64,000 bases of DNA from Flavobacterium hydrophilum (GTDB taxonomy: Bacteria; Bacteroidota; Bacteroidia; Flavobacteriales; Flavobacteriaceae): positions 186,001 through 250,000 of the forward strand of contig NZ_QJHL01000005.1 of the NCBI RefSeq assembly GCF_003202405.1, written 5' to 3'. Of this stretch, positions 8,921 to 17,167 are shown piece by piece. How positions within the stretch are numbered: the stretch's first letter is position 1; the number at the start of each line of letters is the position of its first letter. Both the position numbers and the translations under genes were made by a program. The notes under the pieces were generated by a model. It was not told the origin of the DNA and ran no database searches. It saw nothing but the letters and a program-made list of their open reading frames with translations.

Positions 8921-9730
8921 TTATTTTACAATTCCGTAAGGTGTCCAAACTATTTTTTTATCTCTTACTTCTTTTCTAATAGCCAAATTTGCGGCTAAAG
9001 ATTCCGGAGTTTTATATCCTCTTGCATGATCCAGATGCAAAACTATTGCTTTATGTCGGATTTGTTTTCCTTTTACACCAAAATTCTCAAGTCGCTCTCC
9101 AAATTCTCTGTCTGGTCCGCCATATTTCATTCGTTCATCATAACCATTAATCGCAATCATATCTTCCTTAAAACCAGACGAATTACAGTTATTGAATGAT
9201 GGTGTTGTTGGCGTTACAGAGTCTAAAATTGATGCTAACAATTTACCTGCAGATAACTTCAATGTTTGAGAAAACCCTAATTTATCTTGCTTTTTCAACC
9301 ATTTTACATCAAAACAATCTCCGCTTTCAATATCTTCTTTAGTAATTAATTTACTAACCTTCATTGATAATTTGCAATATCCACCGGAAAGAAATGTTCC
9401 TTTTTGCGCTAATTCTGCATGAACCTGAACAAAATCTTTTCTTGGAATACAATCTCCATCGGTCATTAAAATGAAATCGTAATTTGCCTTAACAATTGCC
9501 ACATTAAGAATTTCTTGTCGTCTGTAGCCCTGATCTTCATGCCAAAGATGCATTATTGGTACAGGATAATTACTTTTATACTTATTGATTAACTCAGTAG
9601 TTGAAGGTCGCGAACCATCATCAGCAATAATTAATTCAAAATCTTTTGTAGTCTGAACACTGTAGCCAATCAGAACTTTTTCTAACCATTCTTCAGCATT
9701 ATATGTACTAACAATTACAGATATTTTCAT
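8921..9730 (-). CDS. Glycosyltransferase family 2 with a galactosyltransferase-like C-terminal segment
   Basis: A 269-residue GT-A enzyme. It begins MKISVIVSTYNAEEWL, has ADDGS at 36-40 for nucleotide binding, and DGD at 91-93 as the metal-binding DxD motif. The C-terminal half contains GYDERMKYGGPDREFGERL, resembling the acceptor-binding part found in GT7/chondroitin-polymerase-like proteins. There are no membrane segments, so it acts in the cytoplasm or at the inner membrane face. Sugar and acceptor are unknown. It is the first gene of a two-gene operon with the epimerase; a TATCTTTG box lies about 105 bases upstream. Confidence 0.85.
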   Translation of the reverse strand: MKISVIVSTYNAEEWLEKVLIGYSVQTTKDFELIIADDGSRPSTTELINKYKSNYPVPIMHLWHEDQGYRRQEILNVAIVKANYDFILMTDGDCIPRKDFVQVHAELAQKGTFLSGGYCKLSMKVSKLITKEDIESGDCFDVKWLKKQDKLGFSQTLKLSAGKLLASILDSVTPTTPSFNNCNSSGFKEDMIAINGYDERMKYGGPDREFGERLENFGVKGKQIRHKAIVLHLDHARGYKTPESLAANLAIRKEVRDKKIVWTPYGIVK

Positions 9731-9834
9731 TTTATATTTTTTAAATACGTGGAGTGTGCAATAGTTTAATCCTTAAATTAGAAATTTCAAGATTTTCTTT
9801 CTTTTAATTCTAATTGAAAACTATTATGAATTGG

Positions 9835-9869
9835 CAAAGATATTACAGAAATCCGGATTCTTAAGACAA
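9835..9869 (-). promoter_or_regulatory. Possible promoter of the GT2-epimerase operon
   Basis: On the minus strand TATCTTTG (9835-9842) matches TAnnTTTG. The nearest upstream TTG is at 9867-9869, 24 bases away, slightly longer than usual. The leader to the GT2 start would be about 100 bases. Confidence 0.35.
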
Positions 9870-9910
9870 TTTAATAATTCTTTCGCTGGCATTAACGGTG
9901 ATTATAAAAA

Positions 9911-10672
9911 TTATTTTTTCCAAAACTTTAATGCTTTTTTCAAACGTTTTTTACGGTGAAATTTATCCCTGAAAGATTCTGCTCCGGTAATCATTATTTT
10001 TAAAACATCATTGTACGAAGCACCATAAAGTTTTGCATATTCATCACTCATTACCTCTAGAATTTTTCTGTTGGGAGTTAGTTTTGAGAAATTCATTATT
10101 CTTTGATTCAGACTCATTCCATTATGAAATTTCATTCTGTTCAAGTCCACCAGAAAGAACGAATAAGAGCCTGCAGGATTCTTTTTAATTAATGTATTTC
10201 CGGGAGTATGATCTAAAAACTCAATTCCGTTTTGATGCAGGTTAAACGTAAATTTCGTAAACTGCCTTAAAATTATTTCATGTTCAGGGTAATCAAAATC
10301 GTTGGTCAGTTCCCTAAAAGTCAAGTCTGGATAAATTTGTTCGCAAACATAATAACTATCCAAAAGTACACCTTTAAAATTTTCAAAATAAGCAATTGGT
10401 GCCGGGGTACCTATTTCTTTTTCTACCAGAATATTAGCAAATTCATAAGACCGATGCGCTTTTGAAGGTCTGAAAAAAGCGTAAACTACTTTATTTACAA
10501 GATTTGGAACTTTAAACGATTTTATATTTAGTGTTATTTCTCCTAAATCAAAAGTTTTAATTTTATTTCTCTTTCCATCAACAAACAGCGTACCTTTTGT
10601 TTCATAATTCTCTACAGCGTCTCTTATTTCTTCTTTTTTGCTTAGAAAATCAGGATGATAAACTTCATGCAT
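9911..10672 (-). CDS. LPS-core-kinase-like protein (InaA/WaaP/KdkA group)
   Basis: A 253-residue protein with a protein-kinase-like fold. Lys51 (NIKSFKVP) may be the ATP-binding lysine. HQNGIEFLDHTPGNTLI (about 146-162) supplies the catalytic loop with Asp154 and Asn159, and VDLNRM (175-180) the metal-binding Asp176. This matches the lipopolysaccharide kinase group, which phosphorylates Kdo or heptose in the inner core. That fits the neighbouring heptosyltransferase-like and other glycosyltransferase genes. It has its own good promoter and is divergent from the next glycosyltransferase. The sugar it phosphorylates is an inference; a role in another kinase reaction is possible. Confidence 0.75.
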   Translation of the reverse strand: MHEVYHPDFLSKKEEIRDAVENYETKGTLFVDGKRNKIKTFDLGEITLNIKSFKVPNLVNKVVYAFFRPSKAHRSYEFANILVEKEIGTPAPIAYFENFKGVLLDSYYVCEQIYPDLTFRELTNDFDYPEHEIILRQFTKFTFNLHQNGIEFLDHTPGNTLIKKNPAGSYSFFLVDLNRMKFHNGMSLNQRIMNFSKLTPNRKILEVMSDEYAKLYGASYNDVLKIMITGAESFRDKFHRKKRLKKALKFWKK

Positions 10673-10695
10673 TTAATTAAGTTTTACGTTTTTTA

Positions 10696-10727
10696 CAAAA
10701 GTAACGATTTGAATTTTACTCTTCAAA
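10696..10727 (-). promoter_or_regulatory. Promoter of the LPS-kinase-like gene
   Basis: On the minus strand TTTG (10724-10727) and TACTTTTG (10696-10703) are 20 bases apart, a good Bacteroidota promoter. The -7 box lies 23 bases before the ATG at 10672. Confidence 0.55.
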
Positions 10728-10780
10728 TAATTAATTTAATTTTACACAAAAGTTATTTAGTATTTAATAAAAAAACACAG

Positions 10781-11623
10781 ATGTTCGAACACTATCTCAT
10801 TACCCGATTTAATCTTAAAAATCCTAATTGGGATGTTACAAAAAACAATGAACAACTCCTTACAGATGAATGGATGGAGGACAGAATGTGGCTTTTTGAA
10901 AACTTTTGCCTTCCCTCTGTTACATCACAAACCAATAAAAATTTTACATGGTTAATCTATTTGGATAGTACAACGGCAGAAAAATACAAAACCCAGATAA
11001 TCAATTTAACTTCGGATACTGAAAACATCAAACTGTTTTTTATTAATGGTATGAACGAATTTTATCCTGAAATTCAAAAAGCAATCACCAACAACAAACC
11101 TTACCTGATTACTTCCAGAATCGATAATGATGACGTGATCAGCAGTTTTTTTATTGATGAAGTTCAGAAAAAATTTGCTTCTCAGAATTTCCTTGCCATA
11201 GATGTTATTAAAGGATATTCGCTCCAAATAAAACCAACTTATATTTTAGGAAAAAAAGAACATGTTTTTAATCCTTTTATCAGTTTGATAGAAAAAAATG
11301 AAAATCCAAAAACGGTATGGTCCAATGACCACACACAATGGAAAAAAGAAAGCCGAATTATTCAGGTAACTGACAAAAGACTTTGGATGTCCATCATTCA
11401 TGAAAAAAACAAAGTCAATGAATTTGACGGTTATGACGATGTAAAATGGGAAGATATTAATAGTGAATTTATTGTTTCAGAAGAATTGCGTGATCTAATA
11501 TCACAAAAAATCATACCTTATAAAGACTGGATGTTCTTAAGTTTAAAAAACATGCTTTATGTAAAAATGGTTTTCTTTAGTAAAAAAATAAAAAAAGCAA
11601 TTGGACTTTATAAAATAAAATAG
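10781..11623 (+). CDS. Putative rhamnosyltransferase-family glycosyltransferase
   Basis: A 280-residue protein with the pattern of the putative rhamnosyl transferase family (PF11316 type): MFEHYLITRFNLKNPNWD at the start, DEWMEDRMWLFENFCLPSV, then TNKNFTWLIYLDSTT and SRIDNDDVIS, the last probably giving the metal-binding DxD-like site. The start at 10781 is chosen because the family begins MFxHxxxTRFN; 42 further codons upstream look like untranslated AT-rich sequence. It is divergent from the LPS-kinase-like gene with 108 bases between. The donor sugar is not certain; 'rhamnosyl' is only the family name. Confidence 0.75.
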   Translation: MFEHYLITRFNLKNPNWDVTKNNEQLLTDEWMEDRMWLFENFCLPSVTSQTNKNFTWLIYLDSTTAEKYKTQIINLTSDTENIKLFFINGMNEFYPEIQKAITNNKPYLITSRIDNDDVISSFFIDEVQKKFASQNFLAIDVIKGYSLQIKPTYILGKKEHVFNPFISLIEKNENPKTVWSNDHTQWKKESRIIQVTDKRLWMSIIHEKNKVNEFDGYDDVKWEDINSEFIVSEELRDLISQKIIPYKDWMFLSLKNMLYVKMVFFSKKIKKAIGLYKIK

Positions 11624-11648
11624 AAAGAATACCTCCTCTTTTCAACAA

Positions 11649-11680
11649 AAAGCCAGCTCGAAAATGAGCTGGCTTTGTTA
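11649..11680. terminator. Terminator between convergent glycosyltransferases
   Basis: An 11-bp GC-containing stem (AAAGCCAGCTC at 11649-11659, its complement at 11666-11676) with a 6-base loop. A run of A lies on one side and TTTGTT on the other, so it can serve both convergent genes. Confidence 0.7.
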
Positions 11681-11688
11681 TATTACAA

Positions 11689-12594
11689 TTAGTGGAATAA
11701 ATTAAAAACAAAAGAAAATTCCAATGCTTTTTTTCTACAAAAAAATTTAAACCATTGACCAAAATTTTTCAATAGCAAATATTCTCTTGAGATTTGAAGT
11801 TTAGGCTTTAAATTAATATATTTTTTTATATCTTCAAATCGTCTGGTAGGCAGATAATCTAATTTTTTCCATCGTTTAGGGTTTATATAATAAAAATCTT
11901 CAAATTGATTATAATTTGTTTCATTTACCATTACCCATTTTTTAAGAAAATTTTCATTCACTTCATTATTATGTCCCCAATTCTTCAGTTTACACACAAG
12001 TTGTTCTTCGGTTCTGGCAATTGATTCATGCAAAACTAAATTGTCAAAATAAATTGTACGTTCATTAGTTCGCCTTGCACATTTATAATTAGGGTAATTA
12101 GTGGCAAAAACAGACTTCATTGGTTTGTCAACAAAAAGAGTTCCCTCTTTTGTATATTTATAAATGATCAGCCAAAAACAAGCAAACTGAACTTTCTTTT
12201 TTTCGGGTTCATCAAGATAATGATCGTACTTCCTCAAATTTGAAACAAAATTTTCAAAATCAATAAAATATTCATCACTGTCTATCTGAATCAACCAATT
12301 CCCAATTCCCATTTTCAAGGAAAGCAAATAACGTTCTCTTGTATCATTTTCAAGCGCTGTTAATTCTGGAATATAGAAGTTATCCCTATAAAATTCAATT
12401 TTATTATCTACATCGAATTCTTTTAACCATGCATAAAAAGAATCATCTACAACAAACTCATTTCCAGACCAAGTTATTTTATTAATATCTTCGGCTATAA
12501 AAATTTTATCCGCTGAATTATAAACAGGCGGTATCGACAGTTTTAATTTTTCATAATCATATGACAACAAAAAACCTACGTGAATTTTCTTCAT
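11689..12594 (-). CDS. Glycosyltransferase-like protein with a DSDE motif
   Basis: A 301-residue protein not recognised with certainty. It starts MKKIHVGFLLSYDYEKLKLS. It has GIGNWLIQIDSDEYFIDF (about 96-113), with D105-S-D-E108 looking like the DxD metal-binding site of GT-A glycosyltransferases. ALENDTRERYLLSLK before it resembles the substrate loop of GT2 relatives that copy the 'glycosyl transferase in large core OS' pattern. The C-terminus is rich in aromatic and basic residues. It has no signal peptide. Location in the glycan locus supports a sugar-transfer role; donor and acceptor are unknown. Confidence 0.6.
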   Translation of the reverse strand: MKKIHVGFLLSYDYEKLKLSIPPVYNSADKIFIAEDINKITWSGNEFVVDDSFYAWLKEFDVDNKIEFYRDNFYIPELTALENDTRERYLLSLKMGIGNWLIQIDSDEYFIDFENFVSNLRKYDHYLDEPEKKKVQFACFWLIIYKYTKEGTLFVDKPMKSVFATNYPNYKCARRTNERTIYFDNLVLHESIARTEEQLVCKLKNWGHNNEVNENFLKKWVMVNETNYNQFEDFYYINPKRWKKLDYLPTRRFEDIKKYINLKPKLQISREYLLLKNFGQWFKFFCRKKALEFSFVFNLFH

Positions 12595-12930
12595 TCTCTA
12601 ACTTTTAAAATATATAAAATTCGATTACAATCGAATCCCTTCTTTTCTAACATTCAATTCAAATATTTATTATAATTATAAGATGAAAAGAATTAAAAAA
12701 GGTTGCTTAAAAAATGCAACAATATTTTTCATGAAAAAACTCACATATATACAACTAAAAAAGAAAATGTCTTTGTACGGAATCAAAACTTAATAATGGC
12801 CTTCAATATATTATTTAGACGCATCGTCATTAATTCCTAAAAAAGTATTAATTGAAAATTCTTTTAAAAATACATAATCGTTTCATGTTAAAGAATAATA
12901 ATTTATTACTATTGTAAAAAAAACAGAATT
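12595..12930. other. 336-base AT-rich intergenic gap
   Basis: It separates two divergent glycosyltransferase genes. Near the left gene is an 8-bp inverted repeat (ATTCGATT at 12619-12626, complement at 12629-12636). A TACTATTG box at 12907-12914 is one base off the -7 consensus for the right gene. A 36-codon open frame (12683-12793) has no support. No RNA gene is seen. Confidence 0.5.
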
Positions 12931-13884
12931 ATGAAAATTTGCTTAATTAGCTTTGATAATTGGGGGTATGATGAGAAGATAGCCAATGAATTGATAAAAA
13001 TGGGACACGAAACTTCCCACATCAAACTACTTGATTTTAAATATAAATACAATAATTTAGGCGAAAGAATTTTAAACTTTTTTAATAAAACTCTATTAAA
13101 AAAAAATATAAAAAAAATAAAAACTGAAGAGTACATTTTGGCAACTCTAAAAAACAAAGGAACACAAGACAAAATTATAGTTATAAATCCTGAAAGAATT
13201 AGTAATGATTGTCATTTGGAGATTAAAAAATTTTCAGCCAGTTATATTGCCTTCCTCTATGACAGCTTAGACAGATATAATAATAAGGCATTAATCAATA
13301 ATAATATTTTCAACAAAACATTTACGTTTGATAAAAAAGACGCCCAAAATCACAATCTTCTTTTTTTATCAAATTATATACATCTGGAGAAAAGCCTACT
13401 CAAAAAAAATATAAAATATAAGGTGCTATCGATTTCCTCAATTGATGAAAGGTATCCTGTAATTAACTCTATAGTTGACTATTTAGATGAACGCAAAATT
13501 AAACATAAAACTATCTTTTTAGGAAAAAGAAAGCCAAAGAAGTTAAGAAAATCTGTTGAATTCACAAAGACTAAAATGACTCAAAGCGAAATTCAGAAAA
13601 AAATTGAGCATTCGGAAATAATATTAGATATATTAAGAGAAAACCAAACCGGACTTAGTTTTAGAATTTTTGATGCCCTTGCATTAGATAAAAAAATAAT
13701 AACTACAAATGAATCAATTAAAGAATATGATTTCTACAACCCAAACAATATTTTGGTAATTGAGCCAGACAACATTAGCATTCCGGACTCTTTTTTAAAT
13801 TCTGCATACGAAATAGTTCCTGAAGAAATATACCAGAAATACACCTTAAATAATTGGATAAACATCTTATTAAAAGACGATTAA
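12931..13884 (+). CDS. Glycosyltransferase-like protein (GT-B type, CgeB-like C-terminus)
   Basis: A 317-residue Lys/Asn-rich protein. It starts MKICLISFDNWGYDEKIANELIKMGHE, like the N-terminal Rossmann domain of GT-B enzymes. The C-terminal region has QTGLSFRIFDALALDKKIITTNESIKEYDF, the usual 'E/D...ALA.kKiITtN' pattern of CgeB-like and capsular glycosyltransferases. The gene is very AT-rich even for this window, with long A runs around 13090-13130, which may mark more recent acquisition. Donor and acceptor are not predictable. Confidence 0.6.
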   Translation: MKICLISFDNWGYDEKIANELIKMGHETSHIKLLDFKYKYNNLGERILNFFNKTLLKKNIKKIKTEEYILATLKNKGTQDKIIVINPERISNDCHLEIKKFSASYIAFLYDSLDRYNNKALINNNIFNKTFTFDKKDAQNHNLLFLSNYIHLEKSLLKKNIKYKVLSISSIDERYPVINSIVDYLDERKIKHKTIFLGKRKPKKLRKSVEFTKTKMTQSEIQKKIEHSEIILDILRENQTGLSFRIFDALALDKKIITTNESIKEYDFYNPNNILVIEPDNISIPDSFLNSAYEIVPEEIYQKYTLNNWINILLKDD

Positions 13885-13919
13885 AATTAATTTACATTTC
13901 AACACATCTATTAAGAAAA

Positions 13920-13940
13920 ATTGGTATTTATAATACCAAT
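13920..13940. terminator. Weak hairpin after the CgeB-like gene
   Basis: Perfect 9-bp inverted repeat ATTGGTATT / AATACCAAT with a 3-base loop, 36 bases after the stop codon. The T-rich tail is poor, so termination is uncertain. Confidence 0.35.
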
Positions 13941-14063
13941 AAATACTTTTAGTTGATGAAAAATCAAGACTTTCTGAACACCACTTTAGAACTTTAGGTC
14001 ATGCAACTTATTAAAAATGCACTATCGAAAACTGGGTTAAAACAGTATTTATATTTTAATAAA

Positions 14064-15278
14064 TTATTTTATTAGAGTTAATATCTTCTGCTCAATTTTG
14101 TGAGATGAAAAAGGTTCAATTACTTTTTCAGAATCAGAACTTATCTTATTCCAAATTTCCTTATTTTGATATAATAAAAGGATGTTATCTACAATTTGCT
14201 TACTTGTATTTCCAACAATATATTGTGCATTTTCTGCAAAATCAAAACCTTCCGCACCAATATTTGTCGTAACTAATGGAAGACCAAATTCAATACTCTG
14301 ACCAATTTTTCCTTTTATTCCGGCACCGTAACGCAATGGTGCAACGAAAATTCTGGAACTTAAAAAATAAGGTGCAACTTCTTTTACATACCCCACAATT
14401 TTAAACTTTTCAGAATGCAGTTTCAAAATCGAGTCCGGTGGATTGCTGCCAATTATTGAAATCGAAATTTCAGGTTGAGATTCCCACAACAAAGGCATAA
14501 TTTCTTCATGAAGATATGATACTGCATCTACATTTGGTTTGTGATCAAAACCTCCTATAAATAACAAATCTTTTCGATTTTCGAAAGATGGTGAGTTTTC
14601 ATTTTTTATATATTGATGAATATTTCCAATCGTAATTATTTTAGATTCATCGTTGTAATAGTCTTTTAGAGTCTTCCCTTCTAAATCAGAAATCACAATA
14701 ATCTTATCTGCTTTTTTGCAGTTATCCAATTCTAAATTCAGATACTTATCAGCAACCTCCATAATTTTAGGCTCCTTCATTAATTCAGATTCTCTTTTAA
14801 ATCTTAAATAATGAAAATCGACCATATCAAAAAACACCTTCGTTTTCGGTTTGTAACTTTCAACTAAAGGATAATATTTTTCGAAAATTTCAGGTCGATG
14901 CAGCCACGCAAAACTTACTTTGGGAAGTATTATTTTTAAAAAACCATTTTTTGTAATTAATTTTCCGGCATCATTTACAGACGGTTCGTAAACTACAACG
15001 CCCATTTCTTTAAAAATTTCGATGTAATCAGATTTATATCGATATTCTTTGAAATCTGCCATTAAGAAAACACCAATATTATTTTTCAGAAGTAATTTAA
15101 TAATCTCTGTTAATCTTCGGGATCCTGAATCTTTATTGAACTCCGGTATTCTAGTATCCACAATTAAAACATATGAATCATGCTTCAAGTTATTCAAAAA
15201 ATCAATTTTCTTTCCTTCTTTTTTAAGTTTTAGAGCTAGTATTTTTAATCTGAAAAATAATTTAACGGTTTTGTACAT
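14064..15278 (-). CDS. Glycosyltransferase family 4-like
   Basis: A 404-residue GT-B protein. A basic hydrophobic N-terminus (about 1-30) leads into VLIVDTRIPEFNKDSGSRR, a frequent start in GT4 enzymes of surface-polysaccharide loci. The C-terminal domain carries LLFIGGFDHKPNVDAVSYL (about 235-253), APLRYGAGIKGKIGQSIEFGLPLVTT (the donor-binding EX7E-like region with Lys, about 316-341) and GAEGF. These are clear GT4 signatures. It stands alone on the minus strand, between regions without genes. The sugar is not predictable. Confidence 0.85.
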   Translation of the reverse strand: MYKTVKLFFRLKILALKLKKEGKKIDFLNNLKHDSYVLIVDTRIPEFNKDSGSRRLTEIIKLLLKNNIGVFLMADFKEYRYKSDYIEIFKEMGVVVYEPSVNDAGKLITKNGFLKIILPKVSFAWLHRPEIFEKYYPLVESYKPKTKVFFDMVDFHYLRFKRESELMKEPKIMEVADKYLNLELDNCKKADKIIVISDLEGKTLKDYYNDESKIITIGNIHQYIKNENSPSFENRKDLLFIGGFDHKPNVDAVSYLHEEIMPLLWESQPEISISIIGSNPPDSILKLHSEKFKIVGYVKEVAPYFLSSRIFVAPLRYGAGIKGKIGQSIEFGLPLVTTNIGAEGFDFAENAQYIVGNTSKQIVDNILLLYQNKEIWNKISSDSEKVIEPFSSHKIEQKILTLIK

Positions 15279-15596
15279 TTTATAGAAATTCTTTTGGTTA
15301 ATGAAATAGGATTTTCATTAAAACATTAGTTATTTAGTGGTTTAAATTCATGGTTTAATTATTTATTCTAAACATCATGACTTAAATTAAGTAGTAAAAA
15401 TAAATCTTTTTCGTATCTCATCCTAAGAAAGTGATATATTTCAAACCACTCATTTTTAAATTCGAATTCTCTTTAAAATGCAATATTAAAAAAAACAAAT
15501 AATATTCAAATCACTCTTTTTAAGGATTTAATTTCAAATTCTAATATTACATTTACATCTTAAAATTTTATTCATCTAACAACTTTGTTATTAATA
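15279..15596. other. 318-base intergenic region, including the leader of the first PP-loop gene
   Basis: AT-rich region between divergent genes. Its right part, from about 15495, is nearly the same as the region before the second PP-loop gene (from 16338), including TACATTTAC, possibly a variant -7 box kept in both copies. The left part shows nothing recognisable. Confidence 0.5.
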
Positions 15597-17140
15597 ATGC
15601 CTACTCATAATTTACTCTGGACTAGTGGATGGGATTCTACTTTTAGACTTTTACAAATAATTCTAATTGAAAAAGAAACTGTTCAGCCCATATATGTTAT
15701 TGACAAAAACAGAAAGTCTTTAAACAAAGAACTTGAAACCATTGAAATTATTAAGGAAAAAATTAAAGAATTACATTTTGAAGCCTATAAACGAATACTG
15801 CCAGTCTGGTATGTCGGAGAAGAGCTTACAATCAATAAAGAAATACAAGAAAGTTCTCAATATATAAAAACATTAGCAAAAATGGGAAGTCAGCATGAGT
15901 GGCTGGCTCAATTTTGCTTTAATCATAATTTAGAAAATATAGAAATGAGTTTAGACAAAAACCCTTGTGTTAATTCATTTACACATTTTTTAGTAACTAA
16001 CTATATCGTAACGGATTACAGTAAAACGGATAACAAAAAACTGTATAATATCATTGATGTTATTTTTAAATATTTCAGCTTTCCGGTTATCAATTTATCA
16101 AAACAGGAAATGAATATCATCGCTAAATCGAATAATTGGGAAAATATAATGGTTTTGACCTGGTTTTGCCACAAACCTAAAAGGAACAAACCTTGTGGAA
16201 AATGTGTTCCCTGCACTACAGTTATAAAAAAGAAAATGGGGTTTAGAATTCCTTTAATAAACAGAACAAAAGGATATTTAAAAATTTACTTCTCAAAATG
16301 ATTATAAAAGCAACCCATACAAAACATTATAGAACAAACAAATAATGTTCAAATCACTATTTTTAAGGATTTAATTTCAAATTCTAAATAGTACATTTAC
16401 CCTTAAAATTTTATTCATATAATAACTTACTATTAATAATGCCTAATCATAATTTACTCTGGACTAGTGGATGGGATTCTACTTTTAGACTTTTACAAAT
16501 AATATTAGTTGAAAAAGAAACGGTGCAACCAATATATATTATTGACAAAACCCGAAGATCACTAAAAGTCGAAATGGAAGGGATTAAAAAAATTCTGGAA
16601 AAAATCAAAGAATTGCATCCTGAAGCTTATGAACGCATACTCCCTGTCTGGTATGCTGAAGAAGATCTCACCATCAATAAAGAAATTGAAGAAAGTTCAA
16701 AGTACATCAATTCACTTGTAAGATTGGGGCCACAATACAGCTGGCTGGCTCAATTTTGCGATAATCATAATTTAAGTAATATAGAGATCAGTAATGATAA
16801 AAATCTGAGAACAGACTCACTTACTTATTTTTTAATGACAAATTTTATAAAAGCAGATCTTAACAACCCGTTAAATCAGGAAAAATACAATAAAATTGCT
16901 CCGGTATTTAAACATTTCTCTTTCCCGGTCGTTACACTATCTAAAAGAGATATGCTGGATATTGCAATAAAAAACAACTGGGAAAACATTATGTATTTAA
17001 CCTGGTTTTGTCATAAGCCCCGTAAAAACAAAGCTTGTGGCAAATGTACTCCGTGTATAAATGTAATAAAAAAGCAAATGGGCTTTAGGATTCCGGTTGT
17101 CAACAGAATGAAAGGATATTTTAAAATTTATTTATCACGA
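15495..17140 (+). repeat. Tandem gene duplication, unit about 842 bases, including leaders
   Basis: Two copies each hold a leader of about 100 bases plus a PP-loop gene; the two ATGs are 842 bases apart. Nucleotide identity is high in the leader and over about the first 75 bases of coding sequence (one run of about 55 identical bases). It falls clearly afterwards, although the proteins align without gaps over 234 residues. Confidence 0.85.
15597..16301 (+). CDS. QueC-like PP-loop ATPase, copy A
   Basis: A 234-residue protein of the PP-loop (adenine nucleotide alpha hydrolase) superfamily. The ATP motif reads TSGWDST (9-15), a variant of SGGxDST. Four cysteines at 191, 200, 203 and 206 (C-x8-C-x2-C-x2-C) follow the zinc-site spacing I recall for QueC, the 7-cyano-7-deazaguanine synthase. 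The overall match is otherwise weak, and there are no other queuosine genes here. Such enzymes adenylate a carboxylate and convert it to a nitrile, amide or similar group. In a glycan locus a sugar-acid substrate is conceivable but unproven. The ATG at 15597 matches copy B; a TTG at 15585 is less likely. Confidence 0.7.
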   Translation: MPTHNLLWTSGWDSTFRLLQIILIEKETVQPIYVIDKNRKSLNKELETIEIIKEKIKELHFEAYKRILPVWYVGEELTINKEIQESSQYIKTLAKMGSQHEWLAQFCFNHNLENIEMSLDKNPCVNSFTHFLVTNYIVTDYSKTDNKKLYNIIDVIFKYFSFPVINLSKQEMNIIAKSNNWENIMVLTWFCHKPKRNKPCGKCVPCTTVIKKKMGFRIPLINRTKGYLKIYFSK

Positions 17141-17167
17141 AAAAAATCAAACAGGAAGCTTAATTAA
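16439..17167 (+). CDS. QueC-like PP-loop ATPase, copy B
   Basis: A 242-residue paralogue of the preceding gene, colinear without gaps over 234 residues and with an extra basic tail (RKKSNRKLN). It keeps TSGWDST at 9-15, FCHKPRKNKACGKCTPC with Cys191, 200, 203 and 206, and the shared WLAQFC and WENIM segments. Keeping all candidate ATP and zinc residues in both copies suggests both are functional, perhaps with different substrates or as a heteromer. The gap to copy A is 137 bases and holds the repeated leader. The 3' end overlaps the convergent ATP-grasp gene by 21 bases. Confidence 0.7.
   Translation: MPNHNLLWTSGWDSTFRLLQIILVEKETVQPIYIIDKTRRSLKVEMEGIKKILEKIKELHPEAYERILPVWYAEEDLTINKEIEESSKYINSLVRLGPQYSWLAQFCDNHNLSNIEISNDKNLRTDSLTYFLMTNFIKADLNNPLNQEKYNKIAPVFKHFSFPVVTLSKRDMLDIAIKNNWENIMYLTWFCHKPRKNKACGKCTPCINVIKKQMGFRIPVVNRMKGYFKIYLSRKKSNRKLN

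Noticed and set aside
12683..12793. 36-codon open frame (MKRIKKGCLKN...) in the 12.6-12.9 kb gap
   Set aside because: Low-complexity, Lys-rich, no promoter or conserved motif; expected by chance in AT-rich DNA.
13984..14060. Short frames (about 13 and 24 codons) between the CgeB-like and GT4 genes, perhaps a gene remnant
   Set aside because: Too short to align with anything by eye; no transposase or glycosyltransferase motif is visible.
15597..17167. Naming the PP-loop genes queC (queuosine synthesis)
   Set aside because: The ATP motif differs (TSGWDST), queD/queE/queF are absent and the genes sit in a glycan locus; only the zinc-site spacing is shared.
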